Source of the DNA: Hydrogenophaga sp. NFH-34
GTDB taxonomy: Bacteria > Pseudomonadota > Gammaproteobacteria > Burkholderiales > Burkholderiaceae_C
Assembly (NCBI RefSeq): GCF_021401345.1
Contig: NZ_JACBGE010000009.1
Coordinates: forward strand, 114,813-178,812
Direction: 5' to 3'
DNA length: 64,000 nucleotides
Shown: positions 24,509-35,961 of the stretch, piece by piece
Layout: every line of letters starts with the position of its first letter
Numbering within the stretch: position 1 is the first letter of the stretch
Position numbers and translations under genes: made by a program
Notes under the pieces: generated by a model
What the model saw: the letters and a program-made list of their open reading frames with translations, nothing else
What the model was told of the DNA's origin: nothing
The model's database searches: none

Positions 24509-25924
24509 TCAGAACAGGCGGCGCAGCACGCTCATGAAGCGGTCGAAGCGCTCGCCGTATGGCGGGTAGACCACCTGCCCCAGCGCCCAGTGCGACTGGA
24601 TCAGCACCGGCTTCTCCTGCGTGAAACGCCGGAATCCGGTCTCGCCGTGGTAGGCGCCCCAGCCGCTGTCGCCCACCCCGCCGAAGGGCAGGTTCGGGTG
24701 CACGATGTGCATCAGCGTGTCGTTGACCGACACGCCGCCGCTGACCGTGCGCGCCAGCACCCGGTCGCGTGCGGCGGTGTCGGTGCCGAACCAGTACAGC
24801 GCCAGCGGCCGTGGCCGCGCGTTGATGAAGGCGATGGCTTCGTCGGCGCTGTCGCAAGGCAGCACCGGCAGCACCGGGCCGAAGATCTCTTCGTCCATCA
24901 GCCGCAGGCCAGCCGCCGGCGGGTCGAACACCAGCACCGGCGCCATCTGCCGCGGGCCGCCGTCAGGCGGCGCCTCCGCCAGCGGCACCACGCGCGCGCC
25001 CGCCGCCTGCGCTTCGGCCACCAGGGCGTGCAGACGCTCAAGATGGCGCGGGGTGACGATGGCCGCATAGTCGGCATTGCCGGCGATGCGGGGGAACAGG
25101 CGCTGCACCGCCGCCCGCAAGGCCTGTTCAAAAGCCGCCTCGCGCCCGCGCGGCAGCAGCACGTAATCGGGAGCGATGCAGGTCTGCCCGCCGTTGAGCA
25201 GCTTGCCGTGCGCGATCTTCAGGGCCGCATCGGCCAGATCGGCCGATGCGTCGACGATGCAGGGCGATTTGCCGCCCAGCTCCAGCGTCGTGGGTGTCAG
25301 GTTCGCGGCGGCGGCCATCGCCACCTGGCGCCCGACGGCGGTTGAGCCTGTGAAGAACAGGTGATCGAAGGGCAAGGCGGCAAACGCCCGGGCCACGTCG
25401 GCGCCGCCCTGCACCACCGCCATTTCGTCGGCCGCAAACCCGGCCTGCACGGCCTCGGCCAGCACCGCCGACGTGCGGGGCGTGATCTCGCTCGGCTTGA
25501 TCATCACGCGGTTGCCCGCCGCCAGGGCCGCGGCTGCCGGCCCCAGGGTCAACTGGATGGGGTAGTTCCAGGGCCCGATGACGCCCACCACGCCGAGCGG
25601 CTGGCGCTGCAGCAGCCCCCGGGCAGGCCACAGATAGGCCGGCGTGGGCACGCGCCGCGGCGCCATCCAGCGCGACAGGCGGCGCTGCAGGTGCACCAGC
25701 TCGGCCCGCAGGACGAACAGGTCGGCCACCTCGGTCAGGCGGTGCGACCGCGCACCGAAGTCGGCCTGCACCGCGTCGGCCAGGGCCGGGCCGTGTTGGT
25801 GAATCAGGGCCTGCAGGCGCTGCAGGCGGTCGCGCCGCAACGCCTGCGGCACGTCGATCTGTGCCCGGCTGGCCTGGTGCTGGGCATCAAAGAGCGCTTG
25901 GGGGGAAAGGGGGGAAAGCGGCAT
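24509..25924 (-). CDS. Coniferyl-aldehyde-dehydrogenase-type NAD(P)+ aldehyde dehydrogenase
   Basis: 471-aa ALDH superfamily enzyme of the CalB/ALDH3-like branch that lacks the long N-terminus of class 1/2 enzymes. Seen: cofactor motif GVVGVIGPWNYPIQL, FTGSTAVGRQVA, general base Glu in LELGGKSP and nucleophile Cys in GGQTCIAPDYVL; the EEIFGPVLPV and NLPFGGVGDSG segments complete the family set. It oxidises aromatic or aliphatic aldehydes to acids. The ATG 25922-25924 is used; the upstream extension overlaps the DUF1631 gene. Confidence 0.87.
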   Translation of the reverse strand: MPLSPLSPQALFDAQHQASRAQIDVPQALRRDRLQRLQALIHQHGPALADAVQADFGARSHRLTEVADLFVLRAELVHLQRRLSRWMAPRRVPTPAYLWPARGLLQRQPLGVVGVIGPWNYPIQLTLGPAAAALAAGNRVMIKPSEITPRTSAVLAEAVQAGFAADEMAVVQGGADVARAFAALPFDHLFFTGSTAVGRQVAMAAAANLTPTTLELGGKSPCIVDASADLADAALKIAHGKLLNGGQTCIAPDYVLLPRGREAAFEQALRAAVQRLFPRIAGNADYAAIVTPRHLERLHALVAEAQAAGARVVPLAEAPPDGGPRQMAPVLVFDPPAAGLRLMDEEIFGPVLPVLPCDSADEAIAFINARPRPLALYWFGTDTAARDRVLARTVSGGVSVNDTLMHIVHPNLPFGGVGDSGWGAYHGETGFRRFTQEKPVLIQSHWALGQVVYPPYGERFDRFMSVLRRLF

Positions 25925-25941
25925 GGAACGCGGGAATGTCT

Positions 25942-28389
25942 TCAGTCGGCCAGGGCCACGGCATCGTGCCGCGGGGCGCCGCGCGGCGCGGCCTGGACCA
26001 CGGTTTCCAGGGCCTTCTTCACCACCGGCCGGCTGGCCACCGGCCGCAGCCAGCGCCCGCTCAGCAGCTTTTCGCAGCTGCGGCGCGTCATGGTGTGGGA
26101 ACGGCCCCCACGGCTGGTGAACAGGAACAGGTTGCGGTTCGTGCCGACCCAGACGAGTTGCGCCCGCAGCCATTCCCCCCCCGAATGCAGGTCCGCCCAG
26201 CCGCCGACCTGAAGCGCCGACAACAGGTCGGCCAGGGCTTCGGGCGGCATCGGCGCCGGGGTTTCCGCCCCCTCGGCCGGACTGCGGTCTTCGACCCCGG
26301 CCTCTTCCGTGCCGGGCACCGGCATCGGGTCGAGGCCGGCGGACGCCCGTTCGCGCTGGCCGATCCAGGGCTGCTCGGGGGGTTGGGGTTTCTGCTGTTC
26401 GGGCGTGGCCGCAGCCAGCAGGGTGCTGTCGTCGCCCTCGCCGATGTCCAGCGGCGTCCGCCCGGAGGACCCGGCGTGGTCGGCCTGGGCACGAATCCGG
26501 CGCAGCTTGAGCGCGGGCTCGTGCAGCTTGAGCAGCGCATCAAAAAAGGTCTGGGTCTCTTCGGGGGGCTTGCCCAGCATGTCCAGGCCCCGGCGCAGCG
26601 TCTGCAACATGCTCGGCACGATGTCGAACAGCTGGCGCGGCTGGCGCAGGGTCACTTCGCGGCGCGTGCTCCAGAGCAGGTCGCCAATGACCTTGCGGAA
26701 GCCAAAAGGGTCTTCGCCCGCTTCGGGGTGACTCAGTTGCGCCCCGGCGATGACGAGCGACCACGACCCGTAGAGGAAGTCGAGCACGATGCCCGGCACG
26801 TTGTAGAGATCGGGGCGGTGGCTGATTTCCCAGGCGATCTGGTTGGCCAGTTCCTGGCGCGCCTCGGCCAACTGCAGCGCGTCGCGCTGGCGTTTCTGGC
26901 GCTCTTCGCCCTCGGCATCGGCCGCCGACCAGTGGGCCTGCAACGACGACAGCGCCTGCGCAAAAGGGGCCGGCTCCGGCGAAGCGGCGTCATTGAGCGC
27001 CACCACCTGCGCGCGCACGGGCTCGAAGAACGCGTCGAAATCGGTGGCGAATTCGTCGTTGTAGCGGAAGCTGCGCTGGGCCACGCTCTCGATCAGCCGG
27101 CGTGCCGGGTGGTCGTCCTGCCCGAAGTAGCGCGGCTCGGTCATCGCCAGGCGCAGCAGCGCCGGCTCCATCGCCACCACGGCTTCGCGCACGGGCGCCA
27201 GCAGCAGCGGATCGCGGGCGACCTGGTCGACCAGCTTGCGCACCACGTCCAGCCCCAAGGCCTGCGACACCTGGTCCGCCTGGTGCTTGAGCTCCAGCAG
27301 CACCCGCGCGCGTTCGTGCGGCGCCGCGTAGACCCCCCAGCGCTCGGCACTCAGCGGCGAGGCCCCATGCACCTGGCGTGCCGGGCGCTCGACCACCGGC
27401 AGGTCGCGGTACCGGGTGCGCTCGCGTTCGATCGCCCCTTCGTCCAGCGGTGGCCGTGCCGCATGACCGTCCACGCGGGCCAGCTCGTGACGCACCTGCT
27501 CGTAATAGCCGTTGTCGAGCGGGGCATCGAAAGCCTCACCCTCACCCGCCAGGAAAGCCCGCATCACCTCGTGCCGCAGCGGCGTCTGTTCCCGCGCCAG
27601 ATCCCCCATGCGGAAATCGGCCGCGGGCGGCGTCGCCGTGCCCGCCGGCGCGGCAGACACGCTCCCCCAGCGGCTCGCCGAGGTTTCGCCGTCGTCCTCC
27701 GGCATCCCGTCCTGGGCCAGCGGGGACGGCCTGGACGGCGCCCCATCGGCCACCAGCCGGATGCGGTAGCCGGCTTCCTGCACATGGGCGTTCTGCAGCA
27801 TCAGCGCCACGCGCTCGTACAGCGTGCACAGCTCGCGCGCCAGCGGCGGGGCCACGTGCTGCAGCCACAGCGTGCGCACGGGTGCGTCGCTTTCGCGCTC
27901 GGACATCAGGTCGCGCAGCGTGCGCACGAACACCGAAGGCCGGATGGGGTTCTTCTCGACGTGCACGGTCTCCAGCCCGATGAGCGAACTCATGCGGGCG
28001 TCCACCATCGCCAGCGCCTGCTCCACCACCGGCATCAGCGCCTGCTGCAGGCGAACGGCTTCGAGCGACTCGTTCACCGCGTTGTCGTCCACGAGGGCCA
28101 GAAAGGACGACCCCGACAGCGGCGCTGGCACCGACAGCGAAGACCCGCCATCACCCTGGCGGAAAGCCTGCGCCAACCGGTCGGGGTATTGCGCCACGAG
28201 GGCATCGCGCTGCTGTTGCAGGCGCCACCAGGCGTTGGCCACCCGCTCGCGTTCGGCCACCTCCCGGCCCTGGTTCTCGGCCTGCTGGAGGCTGGCAATG
28301 GCCACGTCGATGCAACGCCCGGACAAGGGTCCGGCCTCGTGCACCACACAGGCAAAACATTGTTCGAGCAGGGACGAATCGGCCGGCAT
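25942..28389 (-). CDS. DUF1631 family protein
   Basis: 815-aa, mostly helical protein matching DUF1631, a large betaproteobacterial and gammaproteobacterial family with no known biochemical function. Long helical stretches occur throughout, a Pro/Glu-rich linker at about residues 640-720, and a conserved C-terminal beta-rich segment with RAQLVWVGTNRNLFLFTSRGG that looks like a small PilZ-like domain ending. The ATG 28387-28389 is preferred over an upstream one 38 codons earlier, whose extra residues do not look coding. Stands alone, 198 bp from clpB. Confidence 0.82.
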   Translation of the reverse strand: MPADSSLLEQCFACVVHEAGPLSGRCIDVAIASLQQAENQGREVAERERVANAWWRLQQQRDALVAQYPDRLAQAFRQGDGGSSLSVPAPLSGSSFLALVDDNAVNESLEAVRLQQALMPVVEQALAMVDARMSSLIGLETVHVEKNPIRPSVFVRTLRDLMSERESDAPVRTLWLQHVAPPLARELCTLYERVALMLQNAHVQEAGYRIRLVADGAPSRPSPLAQDGMPEDDGETSASRWGSVSAAPAGTATPPAADFRMGDLAREQTPLRHEVMRAFLAGEGEAFDAPLDNGYYEQVRHELARVDGHAARPPLDEGAIERERTRYRDLPVVERPARQVHGASPLSAERWGVYAAPHERARVLLELKHQADQVSQALGLDVVRKLVDQVARDPLLLAPVREAVVAMEPALLRLAMTEPRYFGQDDHPARRLIESVAQRSFRYNDEFATDFDAFFEPVRAQVVALNDAASPEPAPFAQALSSLQAHWSAADAEGEERQKRQRDALQLAEARQELANQIAWEISHRPDLYNVPGIVLDFLYGSWSLVIAGAQLSHPEAGEDPFGFRKVIGDLLWSTRREVTLRQPRQLFDIVPSMLQTLRRGLDMLGKPPEETQTFFDALLKLHEPALKLRRIRAQADHAGSSGRTPLDIGEGDDSTLLAAATPEQQKPQPPEQPWIGQRERASAGLDPMPVPGTEEAGVEDRSPAEGAETPAPMPPEALADLLSALQVGGWADLHSGGEWLRAQLVWVGTNRNLFLFTSRGGRSHTMTRRSCEKLLSGRWLRPVASRPVVKKALETVVQAAPRGAPRHDAVALAD

Positions 28390-28562
28390 GGCAGAGGCAG
28401 ACGGGAGGGACAGCGGCGGGGAGAAAACCCTTCGCGTTATACCCCCACCACCGGTCCGCCATCGGTCAAAGTGCCGCCTGCATGGCCACCGTGAGGCACC
28501 CACGCGCCCTTTAATTGCAACCGTTTGTGTCTTTTAAATCCAAAGCAAACAGGCTGAGAGCC

Positions 28563-28585
28563 GCAGGCGCCCCGAGGGCGCCTGC
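28563..28585 (-). terminator. Possible terminator downstream of clpB
   Basis: GCAGGCGCC-CTCG-GGCGCCTGC type hairpin 3 bp after the clpB stop region, but the following T-run is short, so termination strength is uncertain. Confidence 0.4.
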
Positions 28586-28587
28586 GC

Positions 28588-31197
<2,610 letters not shown>

Positions 31198-31229
31198 GGA
31201 AAGTGGCTCCCGAAAGCTTGAACTGACGC

Positions 31230-31259
31230 TTAGGTGGCACTGGTGGCCGCCATTTCAAG
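31230..31259 (-). promoter_or_regulatory. Sigma-32-like heat-shock promoter of clpB
   Basis: On the minus strand CTTGAAA (complement of 31253-31259), 15-bp spacer, then CCACCTAA (complement of 31230-31237), close to the consensus CTTGAAA / CCCCATNT. The start would be near 31223, 26 nt before the ATG. An 8-bp inverted repeat (ACCCGCTT ... AAGCGGGT, 31261-31287) abuts the -35 and may end the upstream GNAT/moaE transcript. Confidence 0.6.
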
Positions 31260-31343
31260 ACCCGCTTCGCGCGAGGTCAAGCGGGTTTGACGCAGCGCAA
31301 GCACCGGCCCATCGGCACGCAGCGCGGCCTGACGCTCGGCCTC

Positions 31344-32114
31344 TCAGGCCGCACGCCAGTAGGCGTAGGTCCAGGCGGTGGCCATGCGGGCGCGTCGGTA
31401 CAGCGCCAGGGCTGCGTCGTTGCCCGCATCGACCTGGAGAAAGGCCCGTTCGATGCCACGCCGCCGGGCCTCTTCGGCCATCACGCGGATCAACCGACCC
31501 GCCAGACCGCGGCCCCGCTGGCCCGCCGCCGTGCGCAACCCGTGCAGGCTCAGCCAACCCTGGGCATAACACGCCGCACCGCAGGCCAGCGTCTGCCCGC
31601 CTTCGCGCAGGCTGGCAAACAGGGTGCCATCGGCGCGGGCCAGCGCCCGCGAGCGGCAGGCACCATCGACCGGATCCAACCCTTCGCCCAGATACATCGC
31701 CATCCAGGCCGCGTCGGGGCGCGTGGACAGGCTCGCCCCGGCGGTATCGGGTGCCAGCGCGATCAGGCCGTCGAGCGCGCCGACCTGGGTGAATGTGGGT
31801 TGCCGGCGGTGATAGCCCCCCACCGCCAGCAGGCGGCGCCAGGTCTCGAAACTGGGCAGATCGGGCAGCCGGAACACCGGCGCCAGCCCGGCCACGCGAT
31901 AACGATCGGCCAGCAAGCCGATCAGGGCCGGGTCGTGCGCGCCGTGGTGCAGCGGTACGGCGCTGTGGGCTCGGCCGATGGTGCCGGGGTCCAGCGGTAG
32001 CAACCAGCCCGGCAGGCTGTCCAGGCGCTCGGGTGCCACGGCGGCCAGCGTCGCCCGCTCGATGGCCTCGATGTCGCCTGGCGGCAGCGACGGCGCGCCG
32101 GCCGGCTCAGCCAT
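31344..32114 (-). CDS. GNAT family N-acetyltransferase
   Basis: 256 aa. The C-terminal GNAT core shows the acetyl-CoA pyrophosphate-binding motif GQRGRGLAGRLI (about residues 200-211) and the following helix, then AFLQVDAGNDAALALYRR, the classic beta-6/alpha-4 segment. The N-terminal half (1-130) is unrelated to the core and may recognise the substrate. The acceptor is unknown. The start overlaps the 3' end of moaE by 8 bp, so the two are translationally linked. Confidence 0.85.
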   Translation of the reverse strand: MAEPAGAPSLPPGDIEAIERATLAAVAPERLDSLPGWLLPLDPGTIGRAHSAVPLHHGAHDPALIGLLADRYRVAGLAPVFRLPDLPSFETWRRLLAVGGYHRRQPTFTQVGALDGLIALAPDTAGASLSTRPDAAWMAMYLGEGLDPVDGACRSRALARADGTLFASLREGGQTLACGAACYAQGWLSLHGLRTAAGQRGRGLAGRLIRVMAEEARRRGIERAFLQVDAGNDAALALYRRARMATAWTYAYWRAA

Positions 32115-32631
32115 TGCGGCTTTCGATGCCCCAGCGGGCCAGCGCCGCGTCGTCGCTCACGCGCGCATCGACCCAGCGCGCGCCCTCGGGCGTCTGCTCC
32201 TTCTTCCAGAAAGGCGCCTGGGTCTTGAGGTAGTCCATCAGGAATTCGCAGGCCTGGAAGCTTTCGCCACGGTGCGCCGAGGTCACCGCCACCAGCACGA
32301 TCTGGTCGAGCGGCTGCAGCAGGCCGACGCGGTGGATCACGCGCACGCCCCGGATGTCGAAGCGGGCAAAGGCCTCAGCCGCCATCGCCTCGATGGCCTT
32401 TTCGGTCATGCCCGGGTAGTGCTCCAGTTCCAGGGACAACACCGATGGGGTCGCCTGCCCGGCCAGGCCGGTCGCGCCGTTGCGGTCGCGCACCGTGCCG
32501 ACAAACGCGCAGACCGCCCCCACGCCCGGGTCGCCCGCACGCAGCGCCGCCACCTCGTCGTCGAGGCTGAAGTCGGCCGTCTGCACAGAGACGCGGGTCG
32601 GGTGCGGCAAGGGCGTGGGGGCATCGGACAT
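32107..32631 (-). CDS. moaE: Molybdopterin synthase catalytic subunit MoaE
   Basis: 174-aa large subunit of molybdopterin synthase, which with MoaD converts cPMP to molybdopterin. Seen: GAVCAFVGTVRDRNG near residue 45, LELEHYPGMTEKAI, HRVGLLQPLDQIVLVAVTSAHRGESFQACEFLMDYLKTQAPFWKKE with the catalytic-type lysines. The start at 32629-32631 is chosen because upstream residues in the same frame are non-homologous. moaD and moeA lie 1.2 kb away, with the dapA-type gene on plus between. Confidence 0.93.
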   Translation of the reverse strand: MSDAPTPLPHPTRVSVQTADFSLDDEVAALRAGDPGVGAVCAFVGTVRDRNGATGLAGQATPSVLSLELEHYPGMTEKAIEAMAAEAFARFDIRGVRVIHRVGLLQPLDQIVLVAVTSAHRGESFQACEFLMDYLKTQAPFWKKEQTPEGARWVDARVSDDAALARWGIESRNG

Positions 32632-32670
32632 GGCAACGATTGTGGCAGAGGGCCCGCTATACTGCGCGCC

Positions 32671-32769
32671 ATGGCTCGCCCCGATCACCGTCCCTTCGCC
32701 TCCCGGGTTTCGCCCCGGGGCACGGGTCTGGCCGTGGCCGCCAAAGCCAAAAAACTGCAGCTCATTTGA
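32671..32769 (+). CDS. Candidate 32-codon leader ORF ahead of the dapA-type gene
   Basis: A short reading frame begins MARPDHRPFASRV and ends KKLQLI. A TATACT box (32658-32663) ends eight bases before the ATG, so the mRNA would be nearly leaderless. A CGGAGC-TGTG-GCTCCG hairpin (32771-32786) follows the stop. It could be a leader peptide, part of a regulatory RNA or non-coding. No homology is recognised and the evidence is weak. Confidence 0.25.
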   Translation: MARPDHRPFASRVSPRGTGLAVAAKAKKLQLI

Positions 32770-32881
32770 CCGGAGCTGTGGCTCCGTGCTCGGATGAGCG
32801 ACGGAGCCTCTCCCCCAGCCGGCACACCCGACCTCCTTCGTCCACGGTTCCTTCTCGGTCCCAACGGATAGGAATCTGCCC

Positions 32882-33784
32882 GTGTCTGCTTCTGCCTCTG
32901 CTCCCGCTCCTTTGTTCCAGGGTCTCTGGATTCCCCTCGTCACCCCGCTGCGCGAAGGCCGCATCGACCATGACGCCGCGGCGCGGCTCACCCGGCGCCT
33001 GTGCGCCGATGGCATCGCCGGCCTCGTGGTCTGTGGTTCGACCGGCGAGGCCGCCGCGCTCGACGCCGATGAACAATTGGCCCTGCTCGACACGGTGACC
33101 GAGGCCGCGAGCGGCCTGCCTGTGGTGATGGGCCTGTCGGGCTACCACCTGCCCGACACCTTGCAATGGGTGCGCACCCTGGCACGGCGGCCGCTGGCCG
33201 GCCTGCTGGTGCCCGCGCCCCACTACATCCGGCCGGGCCAGGCCGGCGCCCTGCACTGGTTCCAGGCGATTGCCGATGCCACTGCCGCGCCGCTGATCGT
33301 CTACGACATTCCGTACCGCACCGGCGCTGTGCTGGAGCGCGACACGCTGCTGACACTGGCCGCGCACCCGAACATCCGCGCCATCAAGGACTGCGGTGGC
33401 GACGCGGCCAAGACCCAGGCGTTCATCGCCGACGGCCGGCTCGACGTGCTGGCCGGCGAAGACATCCAGTTGTTCAGCACCGTGGCCCTGGGCGGCCGCG
33501 GCGCCATCGCGGCCAGCGCCCATCTGGCCACGGCGGCATTCGCCCGGGTGATCGCCCTGTTGCAGGCCGGCGAGCTGGCCGCTGCACGGGCGCTGTGGCA
33601 GCCCCTGCTGCCGCTGGTGGAAGCGGCCTTCGCACAGCCGAACCCCGGTCCGGTCAAGGCCTGGCTGGCCGAGCGCGGCGAGATCGGTGCCGAACTCCGG
33701 CCGCCCATGATGCCGCCGTCGGCCGCCTGGCGCGCCCAATCGCTGAACCTGCCAGCCAGGCTGGCGGCGGCACGCGGCGGCTGA
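32882..33784 (+). CDS. dapA: 4-hydroxy-tetrahydrodipicolinate synthase (DapA-type)
   Basis: 300-aa DHDPS-family aldolase. Key residues are in place: threonine pair region GSTGEA (about residue 48-53), Tyr and Arg in YDIPYRTG (about 140-147) and the Schiff-base lysine in AIKDCGG (about residue 168). The arginine after the tyrosine supports a true DapA, which condenses pyruvate and aspartate semialdehyde in lysine synthesis; other DHDPS-family activities are possible. GTG start with AGGAA ribosome site 5 bp upstream. It lies between moaE and moaD, on the opposite strand. Confidence 0.87.
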   Translation: MSASASAPAPLFQGLWIPLVTPLREGRIDHDAAARLTRRLCADGIAGLVVCGSTGEAAALDADEQLALLDTVTEAASGLPVVMGLSGYHLPDTLQWVRTLARRPLAGLLVPAPHYIRPGQAGALHWFQAIADATAAPLIVYDIPYRTGAVLERDTLLTLAAHPNIRAIKDCGGDAAKTQAFIADGRLDVLAGEDIQLFSTVALGGRGAIAASAHLATAAFARVIALLQAGELAAARALWQPLLPLVEAAFAQPNPGPVKAWLAERGEIGAELRPPMMPPSAAWRAQSLNLPARLAAARGG

Positions 33785-33791
33785 GCCGCCG

Positions 33792-34046
33792 TCAGCCGCC
33801 GGTCACGGGCGGAAAGAACGCCACTTCGGCGTTCTCGCCCAGGGGAGCCGTTTCGTCGACCATGGCCTGGTTCAGGGCCATGCGCACCGCGCGGTGCCGG
33901 GCGAGCACGTCGGCGTGCGCACCGCCCCGCGCGATCAGCTCGTCGCGCAATGCGGCCAGCGTGGCGGCACCGGTCTGCACGGTTTCGCTGCCGGCGCCGA
34001 TCGCTTCGCGGATGGCGGCGAAATAGCGCACCTGGACCGTCTTCAT
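33792..34046 (-). CDS. moaD: Molybdopterin synthase sulfur carrier subunit MoaD
   Basis: 84-aa ubiquitin-like protein ending in the required Gly-Gly (PPVTGG). VRYFAAIREAIG and the hydrophobic core FFPPVTGG are the family landmarks. The C-terminal glycine is thiocarboxylated and donates sulfur to cPMP with MoaE. ATG overlaps the moeA stop (ATGA). Confidence 0.94.
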   Translation of the reverse strand: MKTVQVRYFAAIREAIGAGSETVQTGAATLAALRDELIARGGAHADVLARHRAVRMALNQAMVDETAPLGENAEVAFFPPVTGG

Positions 34047-35341
34047 GCCAGCAACTCCGCCAGGGGCAGGTAGTCCACCAGATCACCGTGGGCGATGGTG
34101 GCACCGGCCGGGTTGTCCACCAGCCCATCGGCCCAGACGGTCGACGTCAGCACGCCGGAGTTCTGGTTGGGAAACAGCTCCAGCCCGCCCTGCGCGTTGC
34201 GCCGCACACGCAGGAATTCGCGGCGGCGGTCGGCGCGGGGCAGATCGAAATGCGCCGGCACCCGCAAGGGCCGCAGCGTCGCCTGCCACAGCGCTGCCTC
34301 GGCACCCTGCAACTTGAGCAGGAAAGGCCGCACCAGCAGCAGAAAGGTGACGAAACTGGACACCGGATTGCCAGGCAGCCCCATGAAGTGGCAGGGCTTG
34401 GCCGCATCTGCCCCGGCGCCGGCATCCCGTCGCACCGTGCCGTAGGCAAAGGGCTTGCCCGGTTTCATGGCGACCTGCCACAAGTCCAGGCTGCCCAGCG
34501 CCTGCACCGCCGGCTTGATGTGATCCTCCTCGCCCACCGAAACCCCGCCGCTGGTGAGGATCAGGTCGTGGTGATCGGCGGCCGACTTGAGCGCCGCGAG
34601 CGTGAGATCGCGCCGGTCGGGCACGATGCCCAGGTCGCTGACTTCGCAGCCCAGGCGCTCCAGCAGCACGCGCAGGAAAAAGCGGTTGCTGTTGTAGATG
34701 GTTCCTGGCTTCATCTGCTCGGGCGGCACGTCGCCCGGCATCACGAGTTCATCGCCGGTGGAGAACAGCGCCACGCGCGGCCGGGCGAATACGCGCAGTT
34801 GCGCGCGCCCGATCCCGGCAGCCAGGCCGAGGCTGGTGGCGCCCAGGCGGGTGCCGCACCGCAGCACCACGGCACCCCGTGTCACGTCCTCGCCAGCCTG
34901 GCGAACCCACTGGCCGGCCCGCGGCACGGCATCGATGTGCACCGCGTGCAGATCACCGCCGACCTCGCGCGTGTCCTCCTGCATCACGATGGCGTCGGCA
35001 CCGGGCGGCACGGGCGCACCGGTGAAGATGCGGGCACATGTGCCGGGCTGCAGCACCACGGCCGCATGCCCGGCCGCAACACGCTGCGAAATGGGCAGCA
35101 CCACCCCGGCTTCGGTCACATCGGCCACACGCACCGCGTAGCCGTCCATGGCCGAGTTGTCCTGCGGCGGCACGTGCAGCGCCGACACCAGGTCTTCGGC
35201 CAGCACACGGCCGTCGGCCTGCACCGTGGCCAGGGTTTCGGTGGTGTCGATGGGCACCACGCGCGCCAGCAGGTCGGCCAGCACGGTGTCCAGGGCCATC
35301 AGCGGACGGCGGGCTTTTTCAACGGGGGCAGTCTGGTTCAT
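34043..35341 (-). CDS. moeA: Molybdopterin molybdenumtransferase MoeA
   Basis: 432-aa enzyme that inserts molybdate into adenylylated molybdopterin. Domain signature: DNSAMDGYAV (about residues 60-70), GAPVPPGADAIVMQED, FSTGDELV, TSGGVSVGEEDHI (about residues 265-280), MKPGKPFAYG and GLPGNPVSSFVTF, all intact. The start at 35339-35341 (MNQTAPVE) is used since the extra upstream residues are non-homologous. Overlaps moaD by 4 bp; lies 76 bp from mobB. Confidence 0.95.
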   Translation of the reverse strand: MNQTAPVEKARRPLMALDTVLADLLARVVPIDTTETLATVQADGRVLAEDLVSALHVPPQDNSAMDGYAVRVADVTEAGVVLPISQRVAAGHAAVVLQPGTCARIFTGAPVPPGADAIVMQEDTREVGGDLHAVHIDAVPRAGQWVRQAGEDVTRGAVVLRCGTRLGATSLGLAAGIGRAQLRVFARPRVALFSTGDELVMPGDVPPEQMKPGTIYNSNRFFLRVLLERLGCEVSDLGIVPDRRDLTLAALKSAADHHDLILTSGGVSVGEEDHIKPAVQALGSLDLWQVAMKPGKPFAYGTVRRDAGAGADAAKPCHFMGLPGNPVSSFVTFLLLVRPFLLKLQGAEAALWQATLRPLRVPAHFDLPRADRRREFLRVRRNAQGGLELFPNQNSGVLTSTVWADGLVDNPAGATIAHGDLVDYLPLAELLA

Positions 35342-35417
35342 AGGTTCGGCATCGGTCTCCGGGCGATCCGACAGGCGATGGGTCGCCGGGTGCGGCCCAT
35401 CGCTCCCTGCCTCCTCT

Positions 35418-35951
35418 TCAGAGGTAGGCTTCAGGGACGTATTCGAAGCGATCCCCATTCTCCACCAGCCAGGCGGCAAGCGCGGCGGGCTGGTTCAGAT
35501 CCAGCACCGGACGCAAGGTGGTTGCTGGCAGGGCTTCCGGGGCGTCGGTGGCGATCGCGGCGATGAACGGGTTGTCCGGGTACTGCGCAGGCTGGCCGGT
35601 TTCAGCACGCCAGACCTCGATCTTGAGCAGGTTGCTGTGCTTGTAGCCTTCGACCAGCACCCAGTCCACGCCGGGATGCAGCACACGCAGCAGATCGTGC
35701 ACCGTCAGGTCGGTGGGTTGCTCGAACTCGCGCTGCAGCGCCATGCGGCGGTCGGAGGCGGCCACCACCTCGTAGGCCCCGGCCTGGCGATGGCGCCAGG
35801 TGTCCTTGCCCGGGTAATCGATGTCGAACGCGTGGTGCGCGTGTTTGACCACCGACACGCGCAAGCCGTGCGCCTTCAGAGCCGGAATGAGCTGCTCCGC
35901 CAGCGTGGTTTTGCCCGCACCGGAGAAACCGGCCAACCCGACAACCTTCAC
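35418..35951 (-). CDS. mobB: Molybdopterin-guanine dinucleotide biosynthesis adaptor MobB
   Basis: 177-aa P-loop GTPase that assists MobA in forming the guanine dinucleotide cofactor. Seen: GFSGAGKTT at residues about 8-16, SVVKHAHHAFDIDYPGKDTWRHRQAGA and DWVLVEGYKHSNLLKIEV, the family hallmarks. The GTG start at 35949-35951 gives the expected N-terminus directly before the first strand; no ATG fits. It is 10 bp behind thrC, within the amino-acid/molybdenum run. Confidence 0.9.
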   Translation of the reverse strand: MKVVGLAGFSGAGKTTLAEQLIPALKAHGLRVSVVKHAHHAFDIDYPGKDTWRHRQAGAYEVVAASDRRMALQREFEQPTDLTVHDLLRVLHPGVDWVLVEGYKHSNLLKIEVWRAETGQPAQYPDNPFIAAIATDAPEALPATTLRPVLDLNQPAALAAWLVENGDRFEYVPEAYL

Positions 35952-35961
35952 CGCAGGCTCC

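Noticed and set aside
32107..33093. 328-aa moaE starting at 33093
   Set aside because: Residues before MSDAPTPLP are antisense to the dapA-type gene and not family-like.
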